A stretch of 23,558 nt of DNA from Candidatus Kuenenia stuttgartensis (GCA_945874095.1 CAMCFM010000009.1:1-23558), one strand, 5' to 3'. Positions 7,621-15,372 are shown, counted from the stretch's first letter. Numbers and translations are program-made. The notes: a model not told the origin generated them from the sequence alone.

Positions 7621-8844
7621 ATGTACCGCTTCGCCTGGCGAAATCTGTTTTCCCGCCCGATTCGTTCGGTACTTGCCCTGATTGGGCTCTCCATTCCAGT
7701 GCTTGGAGTGGTTGGTCTGATGAGCTTATCCAATGGGCTCAGAGGACTTGTGGGTGATACTGTCAAACAGGTTCAAGGCGTGATGCTGCTCCGGACGAAT
7801 ACTCCGAGCCCTGTTTTTAGTGATATTGATTCAAAGTTGGCCGACGAGATCCGCAAAATTCCTGGTGTGAAAAATGTCGCATCCGAATTTTGGAGAGTGG
7901 CGCCTCCAGTTGAAAATACCAGCATGGTGTTAAGATCCCTGGGAGCTGGTAGTACGGAGAAGCGGCTTTCGAACTTTCTTGATTCTCCCGTAGTCCTGGG
8001 GATGAATGTTTCGGAACATAATCAACTTGATTCCGCAGTTTATCAGAAAGCCTTGCTGAAACCGCCCAGTTCAGGTGGTCGATTTCTGAATGAATCCGAC
8101 CGGGGGCTGAATCGTGTGGTACTCTCAAGAAAGTTCTCTCTGCAATATCCGAATCCAGATGGTTCTCCCAGGAAGCCTGGTGACAAGATCAAAATCGGGA
8201 CCGATGATTTTGAGATTATAGGGCTTTATGAAACCAAGTCATTGCTGCTGGATGTGGTTCTGGTGATGGATATTGAGACGGCCCGAACACTGCTCAAAGC
8301 ACCTTCTGATGCGACATCTGCGCTTTATGTGGAGATGAAAAATCCGGGCGACAACGAGAAGTTCAGTAAAATTGTAGAGAGTCGGTGGGATGAGATTGAT
8401 AGTCGTGGGATGAACGAAATCGAAGCATCGTTTGGCGATATCATGGGCCAGATTGACGTCCTCCTGCTGATGGCAGTCGGCTTGGCCTTTGGAGTCGGTG
8501 CTGTTGGGATCACCAACACGATGATCATGAGCATCATGGAACGGGTTCCCGAAATTGGTGTATTGCGCACCAATGGCTGGTCGAGCCGCCAGATCCTGAC
8601 CCTGATCACTCTTGAAAGTTTCTATCTGGGCGCGGTTTCGGGAATGGCGGGTTGTGGTCTCGCGATTGCCGGCTGCTGGGTGGCCAACTTTTATCTCAAG
8701 GATGGTATCCGGCTTCTGCCAACTCCATCGATTCTGATTCAGGGCATGCTTTTATCGATTTTGACCGGGATGTTGGCCGGAATGTATCCGGCCTGGCGGG
8801 CCTCACGCTGGTCGCCGATGGAGGCGATCCGTTACGATCCGTAA
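7621..8844 (+). CDS. ABC transporter permease, FtsX/MacB type (copy 1)
   Basis: A 407-aa inner-membrane permease with the MacB/LolC layout. One N-terminal membrane helix lies at about 15-37 (SVLALIGLSIPVLGVVGL). A large periplasmic MacB_PCD-like domain spans about 40-270. A C-terminal FtsX domain has three helices at about 279-303, 325-350 and 371-395. The cytoplasmic coupling segment ERVPEIGVLRTNGW lies at 307-320, and the family ending PMEAIRYDP is present. Such systems use ATP to drive periplasmic movements that extrude lipoproteins, peptides or drugs (LolCDE, MacB) rather than moving substrate through the membrane. It heads an operon with copy 2 (45-nt gap) and the ATPase; no HlyD/MacA adaptor is present. 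The start has no strong Shine-Dalgarno. Substrate unknown. Confidence 0.9.
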   Translation: MYRFAWRNLFSRPIRSVLALIGLSIPVLGVVGLMSLSNGLRGLVGDTVKQVQGVMLLRTNTPSPVFSDIDSKLADEIRKIPGVKNVASEFWRVAPPVENTSMVLRSLGAGSTEKRLSNFLDSPVVLGMNVSEHNQLDSAVYQKALLKPPSSGGRFLNESDRGLNRVVLSRKFSLQYPNPDGSPRKPGDKIKIGTDDFEIIGLYETKSLLLDVVLVMDIETARTLLKAPSDATSALYVEMKNPGDNEKFSKIVESRWDEIDSRGMNEIEASFGDIMGQIDVLLLMAVGLAFGVGAVGITNTMIMSIMERVPEIGVLRTNGWSSRQILTLITLESFYLGAVSGMAGCGLAIAGCWVANFYLKDGIRLLPTPSILIQGMLLSILTGMLAGMYPAWRASRWSPMEAIRYDP

Positions 8845-8889
8845 TAGAAAACACAGACACCAAAAGACGGAATCGGACCCGAAAACATC

Positions 8890-10116
8890 ATGTGGCGATT
8901 TGCCTGGCGAAACATTCTGACCCGACCCACCCGGACCTTCCTGGCTCTGATTGGACTTTCCATCCCGATTCTGGGCGTGGTTGGCCTCTTCAGCCTCTCG
9001 AATGGCCTAAGGATGCTTGTGGGCAACACCCTGAACCAGATTCAAGGAGTGATTGTACTTCGTAACAACGCTCCAAGCCCGGTCTTCAGCGACATTCCTG
9101 CCGATCTGCCTGACAAGATCCGCTCCATTCCTGGTGTAAAGATCGTCAGTCCCGAGATTTGGGGCATCTCCCCACCAATTGAGAACACAAGCCTGATCGC
9201 TCGTACGCTCAATAATCTTGGAGACCAGCAGAAGCGGATGCAAAGTTTTCTGGATACCCCTGTGGTGACTGGTCAGGATACGACCACGCACGCCAAAATC
9301 ACGACTTCCGTCTATCGTAAAGCCTTACTGCCAGCCACTGAAAATGGTGGTCGCTATCTGAACGAGACGGATCGTGGCTCGAAAAACGTAGTGCTTTCCA
9401 AGAAGTTTGCCAACCAGTTCAAAAACCCTGACAATTCGCCCAAAAAACCTGGCGACAAGGTCAAGATCGGCAATGAGCAGTTCGACGTCATCGGTATCTA
9501 TCACACAAACTCCATGCTTTTGGATGGAGTGATCGTGATGGACATTGAGACAGCTCGCCGCGTCTTGAACAGGCCTAACGGACTGTCGGATGTTTACGTG
9601 GAAATGACCGACCCTGTGAAGTCTGACGAAGTGGCCCAGCTCATCGAAAAAAGCTTCCCCGACTTTGATGCCAGAAGCATGAACGAGTTCCAGAATAGCT
9701 TTGGAAATCTCATGGGCCAACTCGATCGGGTTCTTGGCCTGACCGTCAGTCTGGCTCTTGCAGTGGGTGTTGTCGGTATCGTAAACACCATGCTGATGAG
9801 CACTTTGGAACGGATTGCCGAATTCGGAATCTTGCGGACCAACGGCTGGTCACAAAACCATGTGTTGGGTCTGGTGACTCTCGAAAGTGCTTACATGGGG
9901 CTGATTGCCGGGGTAATGGGCTGCGGTCTGGCCCTGGTCGGTGTGAATATCGCCAATCAGTTCCTGAGCGGGGGTTTACAGCTCGTTGTGACTCCCTACC
10001 TGCTCTTTCTGGGCATGATTTTATCTGTGGTTACAGGCACACTGGGTGGCTTGTATCCTGCTTGGAAAGCCGCACGTCTGGCACCGATGGAAGCGATCCG
10101 ATTCGGACACCGTTGA
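8890..10116 (+). CDS. ABC transporter permease, FtsX/MacB type (copy 2)
   Basis: A 408-aa paralogue of the preceding gene. By eye 43 of the first 60 residues are identical, and both share the blocks FAWRN, ALIGLSIP, LGVVGL, PSPVFSDI, KPGDK and VMDIETAR. The topology is the same: one N-terminal helix, a periplasmic domain, and three C-terminal helices with the ERIAEFGILRTNGWS coupling segment and a PMEAIR end. Divergence is greatest in the periplasmic part (about 95-150), where substrate or partner recognition is expected. The pair most likely arose by tandem duplication and forms a heterodimer served by the single ATPase gene 60 nt downstream, as LolC and LolE do with LolD. Homodimers of each copy sharing the ATPase are an alternative. 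Confidence 0.9.
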   Translation: MWRFAWRNILTRPTRTFLALIGLSIPILGVVGLFSLSNGLRMLVGNTLNQIQGVIVLRNNAPSPVFSDIPADLPDKIRSIPGVKIVSPEIWGISPPIENTSLIARTLNNLGDQQKRMQSFLDTPVVTGQDTTTHAKITTSVYRKALLPATENGGRYLNETDRGSKNVVLSKKFANQFKNPDNSPKKPGDKVKIGNEQFDVIGIYHTNSMLLDGVIVMDIETARRVLNRPNGLSDVYVEMTDPVKSDEVAQLIEKSFPDFDARSMNEFQNSFGNLMGQLDRVLGLTVSLALAVGVVGIVNTMLMSTLERIAEFGILRTNGWSQNHVLGLVTLESAYMGLIAGVMGCGLALVGVNIANQFLSGGLQLVVTPYLLFLGMILSVVTGTLGGLYPAWKAARLAPMEAIRFGHR

Positions 10117-10176
10117 TACGGCCGTCCATAAAGATCGTTATCTCATTGATCTATAGAGACTTGGAACATAAAAGCG

Positions 10177-10845
10177 ATGTCGATGATTGAAACCCATGAC
10201 GTGACCAAATCGTACCGCAGCGGCGAAGGCGTCATGGAAATTCTACACGGCGTCAGCCTGTCGATTCCTGCGGGCCAGTGCGCATTCATTGTGGGGCCCT
10301 CAGGTTCCGGCAAAAGCACGTTGTTGCACCTGATTGGTGCGATGGATCAGCCGACCAAGGGCCGGGTGGTGATCGACGGCCAAGATTTGACCACAATGAC
10401 AGAGCCTCAGAAGGACCTTTTCCGGCGCGACAAAATTGGAATCATTTTCCAGGCCTTTAATTTGGTTGGTAACCTGACAGCTTTAGAGAATGTCCTGGTA
10501 CCTTTTCTGCCACGTGGAATCACGCCAGAACTGCGCGACCGAGCCAAAGCGATGTTGACCAAGGTCGGGCTTAGCCACCGCCTCACACACCGGCCAATTC
10601 AGATGTCTGGTGGAGAACAGCAGCGCGTGGCCATTGCACGTGCCCTGGTCAAGAATCCACAAGTGGTTCTGGCTGACGAGCCGACCGGCCAGTTGGACAC
10701 CCGCACAGGCGAAGATGTTTTCCGAATCTTGCGGGAACTTCAGAGGGAACTTGGGACAACCCTGGTCGTGGTCACGCACGATCGTCGTTTCATCCAGCCT
10801 CAGGATCTCGTTTTGGAGATTGAAGACGGGCTGTTGAAGAAGTAA
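10177..10845 (+). CDS. ABC transporter ATP-binding protein, LolD/MacB-like
   Basis: A 222-aa stand-alone nucleotide-binding subunit with every catalytic motif intact: Walker A GPSGSGKST (40-48), Q-loop Gln92 (FQAFNLV), signature MSGGEQQR (143-150), Walker B VVLADEPT (163-170), D-loop GQLD and H-loop His201 (VVTHD). It belongs to the LolD/FtsE/MacB-type family that partners FtsX-like permeases, and its place directly after two such permeases makes the assignment firm. GGAA lies upstream of the ATG. It energises the two-permease complex at the inner membrane. The next gene follows after 55 nt and may be cotranscribed. Confidence 0.95.
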   Translation: MSMIETHDVTKSYRSGEGVMEILHGVSLSIPAGQCAFIVGPSGSGKSTLLHLIGAMDQPTKGRVVIDGQDLTTMTEPQKDLFRRDKIGIIFQAFNLVGNLTALENVLVPFLPRGITPELRDRAKAMLTKVGLSHRLTHRPIQMSGGEQQRVAIARALVKNPQVVLADEPTGQLDTRTGEDVFRILRELQRELGTTLVVVTHDRRFIQPQDLVLEIEDGLLKK

Positions 10846-10900
10846 GATAGGGAAGTTGGTTCAGACTCTTGGTCGATCCTGATTAGTACTGGAGTGTATT

Positions 10901-11254
10901 ATGAGGGATATCGTAAAATTTGAGCGAGACAAACTGGCCAAGTGGTATGCCACGCAGCACCTGAAAACAGACCCAGGCGTTGTTTCCGTTCATTATCTTC
11001 CCAAGAATGCCGGCGAACGTGAAATTCGTTTCATCGAGGTCAATATACTGATCGCCGATCGTTTCACGGAAGTGTTTGAGCCAATTGATTTTGGCGTTGA
11101 TATGGGCAAGCAGACCGAGCACCGGCTTCTGGTGCTTGACGTGACGCCGAAGCAGTGGGTAAAGATCCAAAATCAGGAGTTATCGATTCCGAACTCATGG
11201 AGTCTGGAACAAGAGCAGGTTTTTCCGCCGTCCAGAATTCGTTCCGTAAAATGA
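10901..11254 (+). CDS. Conserved-looking hypothetical protein, 117 aa
   Basis: I do not recognise a family. The protein is soluble (no signal peptide or membrane helix) and mixed alpha/beta in appearance: an N-terminal charged helix (VKFERDKLAKWYATQH), then alternating hydrophobic segments typical of strands (GVVSVHYLP, IRFIEVNILIA, EHRLLVLDVTP). GGAG precedes the ATG at a suitable distance. It lies 55 nt after the ABC ATPase on the same strand with no terminator between, so cotranscription is likely. A link to export is guesswork. The long inverted-repeat island begins only 4 nt after its stop codon and may serve as the end of the operon. Confidence 0.7.
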   Translation: MRDIVKFERDKLAKWYATQHLKTDPGVVSVHYLPKNAGEREIRFIEVNILIADRFTEVFEPIDFGVDMGKQTEHRLLVLDVTPKQWVKIQNQELSIPNSWSLEQEQVFPPSRIRSVK

Positions 11255-11258
11255 ACAA

Positions 11259-11703
11259 GGCTCATACCGGATTACGGGGTGATGGGGTTGGTTGATCTGG
11301 CTCATCAGCCCAAACTAACCCGCAGCGCGAGCAAGGGCCGAGCGTCCCGAAAGTTGTGCTGTTGGAGCAAGTCTATAATTTGTATATGTTTATACTAGAG
11401 TGGTTATTCTCTTGTTCCGCCTTTGGCCCTAAGCAAAAGACAGAAAATAACTTTCGCTTTTTAGGCCAATCTTAGCAAAGCAGAACTTGGCTGTTATCCA
11501 GCCTGTCTTGGCGCTAGCCCCGGTTATTAATCTTCTGCGAACTGGGGGCTAGATTCAAACCAAGAAACCGGCGGCTAGCGCCATTTATCTAGCCGGTCTT
11601 GGCGCTAGCCCTGATTAATTGGTTTGAAAACGGGAAGTTATTTCCGGCCTGGCCCTAAAGCCAGATCACATTCAATCCAATCACCCTGAATCCGGTATGA
11701 GCC
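11259..11703. repeat. 445-bp inverted-repeat island C with nested arms and cores
   Basis: The outer arms 11259-11302 and 11659-11703 are imperfect reverse complements of about 44 bp, with the outermost 15 bp (GGCTCATACCGGATT) perfect. Nested inside are inner arms: 11626-11658 on the right reads, in reverse complement, TTAGGGCCAGGCCGG then AAATAACTTCC, matching island A, and 11426-11462 on the left is a weaker copy. Between them are cores 11493-11525 and 11584-11616 (CTAGCCGGTCTTGGCGCTAG type) and a rearranged inverted copy near 11537-11582. No gene lies here. As RNA it would fold into one long hairpin. It could be a mobile palindromic element or the operon's 3' structure. Confidence 0.75.
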
Positions 11704-11728
11704 TTACGGTTTATTCAAACCGCCGTAA
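11704..11728. repeat. Small hairpin next to island C
   Basis: TTACGG (11704-11709) pairs with CCGTAA (11723-11728); an alternative inner pairing is GGTTT/AAACC. It abuts the right end of island C and ends at the ribosome-site-like AAAGGA of the candidate small ORF at 11738, so it could occlude that site in RNA. Confidence 0.4.
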
Positions 11729-11737
11729 AGGAATTCC

Positions 11738-11851
11738 ATGTTTTTGCCAAGTTTTAACCTCCATCATCGCGGCTCAACGTACAAAGTCCGTCCCAAAATC
11801 ACTCTGCCAGCCCAGCCGATCATCCCACATCAGTCATCAAACCTGATCTGA
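11738..11851 (+). CDS. Candidate small ORF, 37 aa
   Basis: ATG at 11738 is preceded by AAAGGA (11727-11732) with 5-nt spacing, one of the better ribosome sites in the window. The frame runs 37 codons to TGA at 11849-11851. The product would be basic and soluble with several Pro and His residues (starts MFLPSFNLHHRG). I recognise no family. It lies between island C and the small secreted protein. Such a short frame can occur by chance; the ribosome site is the only positive evidence. Confidence 0.25.
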   Translation: MFLPSFNLHHRGSTYKVRPKITLPAQPIIPHQSSNLI

Positions 11852-11988
11852 TCGATAAGATTCTGTCAAGTCAATCGCCGGTTCGGACGATTCTGAATGT
11901 AGGAATTGTTCCGATCAGCAGGAGCGATCGGCCCAAGACGCTGGAATTCACCACGTCAGGCCGCATTCTCGCCATGGAGGGTGACACC

Positions 11989-12432
11989 ATGCTCGCTAAA
12001 GTATTTGACCGGTTGTGTGGACAGAAGCAGGCTCGGAAGGCTTGGATGGCCTCCGCAGCGTTGGCTGCACTCAGTATTTCGACTGGCTGTCAGGTGGAAT
12101 ACGCTGGGATGACCTTGCCATCAGGCAAGTATTTCCATGACGATGTCCAGCATTTTGACCCAGGTCCGAAATTCCCTTATGCCAATACGATGGCCGCGAC
12201 TCAGCGTGCCCGGATGAAGGCTCTTGGGATTGATGTGCCAGCCCCGACAGGTGGCCGCGTAATCACGCCGCCAGTTCCTGCCGGCAATATTGATCCAGAA
12301 CGCAATGCCCCAGGCAATCTCGACGACACCGAAAATCCGATGCCGGTTTCAGGTGGTCGCGACAATATTCCAGCTGTACCTCCTCCGGGTGGCCGGCCAG
12401 GTCAGCAAGGTAATGCCAGCGTGCCTAACTGA
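11989..12432 (+). CDS. Small secreted protein with planctomycete 'DDVQ-F-PGP' motif, possible lipoprotein
   Basis: A 147-aa exported protein. I chose the ATG at 11989 (MLAKVFDR) over 11974 because GGAGG (11976-11980) lies 8 nt before it. A signal segment AWMASAALAALSIS ends at TGC. The Cys could be lipidated, but Ser at -3 is a poor lipobox, so it may be an ordinary signal peptide. Right after it is TLPSGKYFHDDVQHFDPGP, then KFPYANT, a motif I associate with small planctomycete proteins of unknown function. The rest is Pro/Gly-rich and probably disordered, ending GRPGQQGNASVPN. The site is probably the periplasm or outer envelope. Its role is unknown. A strong terminator follows at 12465-12513. 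Confidence 0.75.
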   Translation: MLAKVFDRLCGQKQARKAWMASAALAALSISTGCQVEYAGMTLPSGKYFHDDVQHFDPGPKFPYANTMAATQRARMKALGIDVPAPTGGRVITPPVPAGNIDPERNAPGNLDDTENPMPVSGGRDNIPAVPPPGGRPGQQGNASVPN

Positions 12433-12464
12433 TTTAGGCTCGCCGAACGCTGTTGAAAATCGAA

Positions 12465-12513
12465 AACGCCAGACAGATTCACCAAGGAAGGAGAATCTGG
12501 CTGGTGTTTTTTT
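12465..12513 (+). terminator. Strong rho-independent terminator
   Basis: Arms 12465-12480 and 12493-12508 form a 16-bp stem with one mismatch and one G-T pair around a 12-nt loop, followed by seven T (12507-12513). It ends the transcript of the small secreted protein 32 nt after its stop. Confidence 0.88.
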
Positions 12514-12656
12514 GTTGATTCCTACAGGATTCTACATAACATCTTGACTATTTGAGGATTACGATTCGACATCGGGCTCTCCCCACACAAATCTCAAACT
12601 CAAACTCCAGATTTCAAAATCAATGTATGGAATAGTTTACGAACGTTCCGGTTGGT

Positions 12657-12691
12657 TTTAAAAACGAACTTGTTTCCGCCCTTTTCCTAAG
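12657..12691 (-). repeat. Solitary arm of the island A/C repeat
   Basis: Read on the minus strand this is TTAGGAAAAGGGCGGAAA then CAAGTTCGTTTTT, a degenerate match to the arms of island A (1681-1713) and island C (11626-11658). No second arm is evident nearby. It overlaps the end of the methyltransferase gene: the TAG stop (12687-12689) lies inside the conserved TTAGG. Confidence 0.5.
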
Positions 12692-13304
12692 GAATCGGGA
12701 TGAAATTTTTCACCAAAGATCGGTGCTTGCGCTTATTGATCGCCAGCAGGATCGGTGGTCGACTACGAATATTGGGCAGGTCATATCGGGCAACGTGCCA
12801 GAGACGGTCGTCAAGACTCATCGCCCATTCCAAAATCGCCTGGGTTTCTGACTCGCCCCCATCATGAGCCCTGTATGCCACCACTGTCATCAACCCGCCT
12901 TCCTCCAGTAAACCAAGACTCTGGCCCATGGCGCTCAAGGTGGTGACCAAACCCGTAGAAACTGGCCGTTCGGAATTGGGCCTGTAGCCAAGGTTGAACA
13001 TGATCACGCGAACCCTATCCATCCAATCCGCCGTCGCCAACTGCTCCAAACGGGCGTGGTCCGCCAGAACCAGCTTGATGTGGTCGCCAAATGTCCCCTC
13101 TTCCAAAAGCTTTAAACGCGTATTTTCCAAACCTTCTGGCTGAATATCAAGCGCCAGAACACTCCCGGTCGGGCCCACCAATCTCGCCATAAGTGCTGTG
13201 TCATGACCATTCCCGGCCGTGGCATCAATCGCCAGATCTCCCGGACGAAGCCAGAGCGATACCAGCGAGTGCGCCATTTCGGTCAATCGCGGCAAGCTCG
13301 GCAT
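12687..13304 (-). CDS. mnmM: MnmM/YtqB-type class I SAM methyltransferase
   Basis: A 205-aa Rossmann-fold methyltransferase of the YtqB 'rRNA methylase' family (PF06962). Characterised members (MnmM) methylate 5-aminomethyl-2-thiouridine at the tRNA wobble position. Landmarks are the SAM-binding motif DATAGNGHD (27-35), the acidic residue in ALDIQ (51-55), the family signature MFNLGYRPN (102-110), AYRAHDGG (143-150) and the ending NIRSRPPILLAINK. I chose the ATG at 13304 (MPSLPRL). The frame stays open upstream to 13619, but that part has no family similarity and would overlap the divergent gene. Length from 13304 matches the family. It is divergent from the ceramidase-like gene. The stop codon lies in a repeat arm. 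Whether the tRNA substrate is the same is inference. Confidence 0.85.
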   Translation of the reverse strand: MPSLPRLTEMAHSLVSLWLRPGDLAIDATAGNGHDTALMARLVGPTGSVLALDIQPEGLENTRLKLLEEGTFGDHIKLVLADHARLEQLATADWMDRVRVIMFNLGYRPNSERPVSTGLVTTLSAMGQSLGLLEEGGLMTVVAYRAHDGGESETQAILEWAMSLDDRLWHVARYDLPNIRSRPPILLAINKRKHRSLVKNFIPIP

Positions 13305-13568
13305 GTTTTCAATGAGCCTTTTTTTCTGAATGGGCTTACGGTCAAAGTTAGCCTGAATATAACAGCTTTGGACTCCGGAATCATCGCTAAATCGAAAATC
13401 GTCAAAACACCTCGGATCATTAAACCGACCACTTTGCAAATCTGTCTGGACAAATTCGCTGGAATTGGTTCTAGTCCGTTCATAGCGTCTCACACCGATT
13501 TTTCGGCGGAGAGATGGCGAAAATAGGCGATTTCGGCGAATCAATTGGCTTGGGGAAAGGATAGCTCC
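13305..13568. promoter_or_regulatory. Divergent intergenic region, presumed promoters
   Basis: 264 nt separate the start of the methyltransferase (-) and the ceramidase-like gene (+), so both promoters must lie here. Low-complexity C/G/A patches are visible, but I cannot place -35/-10 boxes. AAAGGA near 13556-13561 is the probable ribosome site for the ATG at 13569. Confidence 0.45.
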
Positions 13569-15224
13569 ATGCGCGGCGTCAATGGGTCTTTTTTGAGCGG
13601 CTTGTACCGGATCCAACAACTCAGGATCGCTCTCACCGCAACACTCGGAATCTTATTCTGCCTTCAGGCAAACGCCCAACAGGTCAAAGGTCGAACCCCT
13701 GGAGAACCCAGTCGTCGATGGCTGGCCGGTGCCGCCGCTGTCCAAATCACACCTCCAGCCGATTCAAAAGCCTGGCTGGCTGGATATGCAGCTCGCAAAG
13801 AACCATCAGCCGGTGTCGAACAACCGATTTATGCCAAGGCTCTGGTCATCACCCAGCCCGGTGGTGAACCCCTGGCCCTGGTCACCCTCGACCTCATCGG
13901 TGTGCGCCGACCCATCACCCGCCGGGTCGCCGACCGTATCGAGAGCCGCTATGGCATACCCCGAAAAAGCTTGATCCTGTTCAATTCACACACCCACAGT
14001 GCCCCCGTACCAAACGACAGCACCGACAAGTGGGAAATCTACGGAATCGACGGCAACACCGTCACGCCCAACGTGGAATTCACCACGGAACTTGAAAACA
14101 AGATTGTCGAAGTGGTCGGCAAAGCCATGATGGCTCGCAGGCCTGCCAAACTCGAACATGCCGAAGGCAAGGCCGGGTTCGCTGTGAATCGTCGCGAAGC
14201 TACCAAAGACGGCTTCAAAATCGGCGTCAATCCCGATGGCCCCACAGATCACTCCGTGCCCATCCTCAAGGTAACTGAACTCCAGTCAAACAAACCACTT
14301 GCCATCATGTTTGGCTATGCCTGCCACAACACCACTCTGGGCTCCGAGCAAATGAAGGTCTGCGGCGACTACGCCGGCTATGCTCAGGCCGCACTCGAAA
14401 AAGCCAATCCCGGAACCGTGGCCATGTTCGTGACCGGCTGTGCCGGCGACCAGAATCCTAACCCTCGTGGTACTCTGGATCTCGCCAAAAAGCATGGCGA
14501 AACACTCGCCACGGCCGTCACCACAGCCATCGCAGGCAAAACAAGGCCCATTGATGGAACCCTCAAGACGATTCACTCAGAACCCGTAATCCACTTTGCA
14601 GGGCCCGTCGATCGATACTCCTACCAAAGCCGCCTCTCCGACAAGGGTGGCCCACGCGATGCTCATGCACGTCGCCTGATCAATATTCTGGCCGCTGGAA
14701 ACGTGATCGACCGTTCCTATGTCTACCCGATTCAAGTGGTCTCATTCGGTGATGATCTCCTGATGGTCGCTCTTGCTGGCGAAGTCGTCGTCGATTACAG
14801 CATCAATATCAAGGCCAAACACAATAAACCGGATCGCCCTCTCTGGGTCTCAGCTTATGCCAACGACGTCTTCGGATACGTGCCCAGCACCCGTGTTCTG
14901 CGCGAAGGTGGTTACGAGGGCGGCGAGTCGTTTTATTACTCAAACTTCCCAACCCCCTTGGCGAACGACACCGAACGTATCATTATGGATGAAGTCCGGC
15001 GGATGATCGACCAACTGGCTGATCCCTCCTACGGCACCCCCAGCCAGCCATCTACCGTGGCCAGCCCGGTTGCTCCAAACTCTCCACGAATTCTCGACCC
15101 GTCAGTTCCTCCAGCACCTGCCGCTGGCGAAGCAACCGCTCCTGCCACTCCGGCTCCTGCTGCACCTGCCACCCCGGCACCGACCACCCCAGCGATTATC
15201 CCGGCAGCAGCACCCGCTCCCTGA
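13569..15224 (+). CDS. Secreted neutral/alkaline ceramidase-like hydrolase
   Basis: A 551-aa exported protein with the N-terminal domain of neutral/alkaline non-lysosomal ceramidases (PF04734), zinc amidases. A signal peptide covers about 1-37 (LRIALTATLGILFCLQANAQQ). Family blocks are AGAAAVQITPP (53-63), HTHSAP (141-146, zinc His residues), CHNTTLG (252-258), CGDYAGYA (265-272) and VTGCAGDQNPNP (288-299). The last 60 or so residues are a Pro/Ala/Thr-rich tail with no domain. ATG 13569 is preceded by AAAGGA; the frame is open to a TTG at 13545, which is less likely. Many planctomycete paralogues carry this fold without proof of ceramide hydrolysis, and the C-terminal ceramidase domain is absent, so true substrate is open. 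A hairpin terminator follows. Confidence 0.85.
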   Translation: MRGVNGSFLSGLYRIQQLRIALTATLGILFCLQANAQQVKGRTPGEPSRRWLAGAAAVQITPPADSKAWLAGYAARKEPSAGVEQPIYAKALVITQPGGEPLALVTLDLIGVRRPITRRVADRIESRYGIPRKSLILFNSHTHSAPVPNDSTDKWEIYGIDGNTVTPNVEFTTELENKIVEVVGKAMMARRPAKLEHAEGKAGFAVNRREATKDGFKIGVNPDGPTDHSVPILKVTELQSNKPLAIMFGYACHNTTLGSEQMKVCGDYAGYAQAALEKANPGTVAMFVTGCAGDQNPNPRGTLDLAKKHGETLATAVTTAIAGKTRPIDGTLKTIHSEPVIHFAGPVDRYSYQSRLSDKGGPRDAHARRLINILAAGNVIDRSYVYPIQVVSFGDDLLMVALAGEVVVDYSINIKAKHNKPDRPLWVSAYANDVFGYVPSTRVLREGGYEGGESFYYSNFPTPLANDTERIIMDEVRRMIDQLADPSYGTPSQPSTVASPVAPNSPRILDPSVPPAPAAGEATAPATPAPAAPATPAPTTPAIIPAAAPAP

Positions 15225-15260
15225 TCGTAGACTTTCGAATTGGGATCGGATTGGATCAAC

Positions 15261-15300
15261 AATGGGGATGGCTGCACGCTTCGCAGCGATCCCCATTTTC
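15261..15300 (+). terminator. Hairpin terminator between ceramidase-like and FG-GAP genes
   Basis: Arms 15261-15275 and 15283-15297 form a 15-bp stem with one mismatch and a 7-nt loop, followed by TTTTC. It lies 37 nt after the ceramidase-like stop, which argues against the long upstream extension of the next reading frame (to 15070) and for its start at 15373. Confidence 0.75.
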
Positions 15301-15372
15301 GTTCTCATCAAAGCGTCGCCCAAACTGCTCCTGAAAACCCTCTCCACGAATCCGCAACAGGACACCTCTCCT

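Noticed and set aside
13305..13619. N-terminal extension of the mnmM-like gene by 105 codons
   Set aside because: No family similarity, and it overlaps the start of the divergent ceramidase-like gene; the ATG at 13304 gives the normal length.
15070..15372. N-terminal extension of the FG-GAP gene
   Set aside because: It overlaps the ceramidase-like gene in another frame and crosses a terminator; a clean signal peptide starts at 15373.
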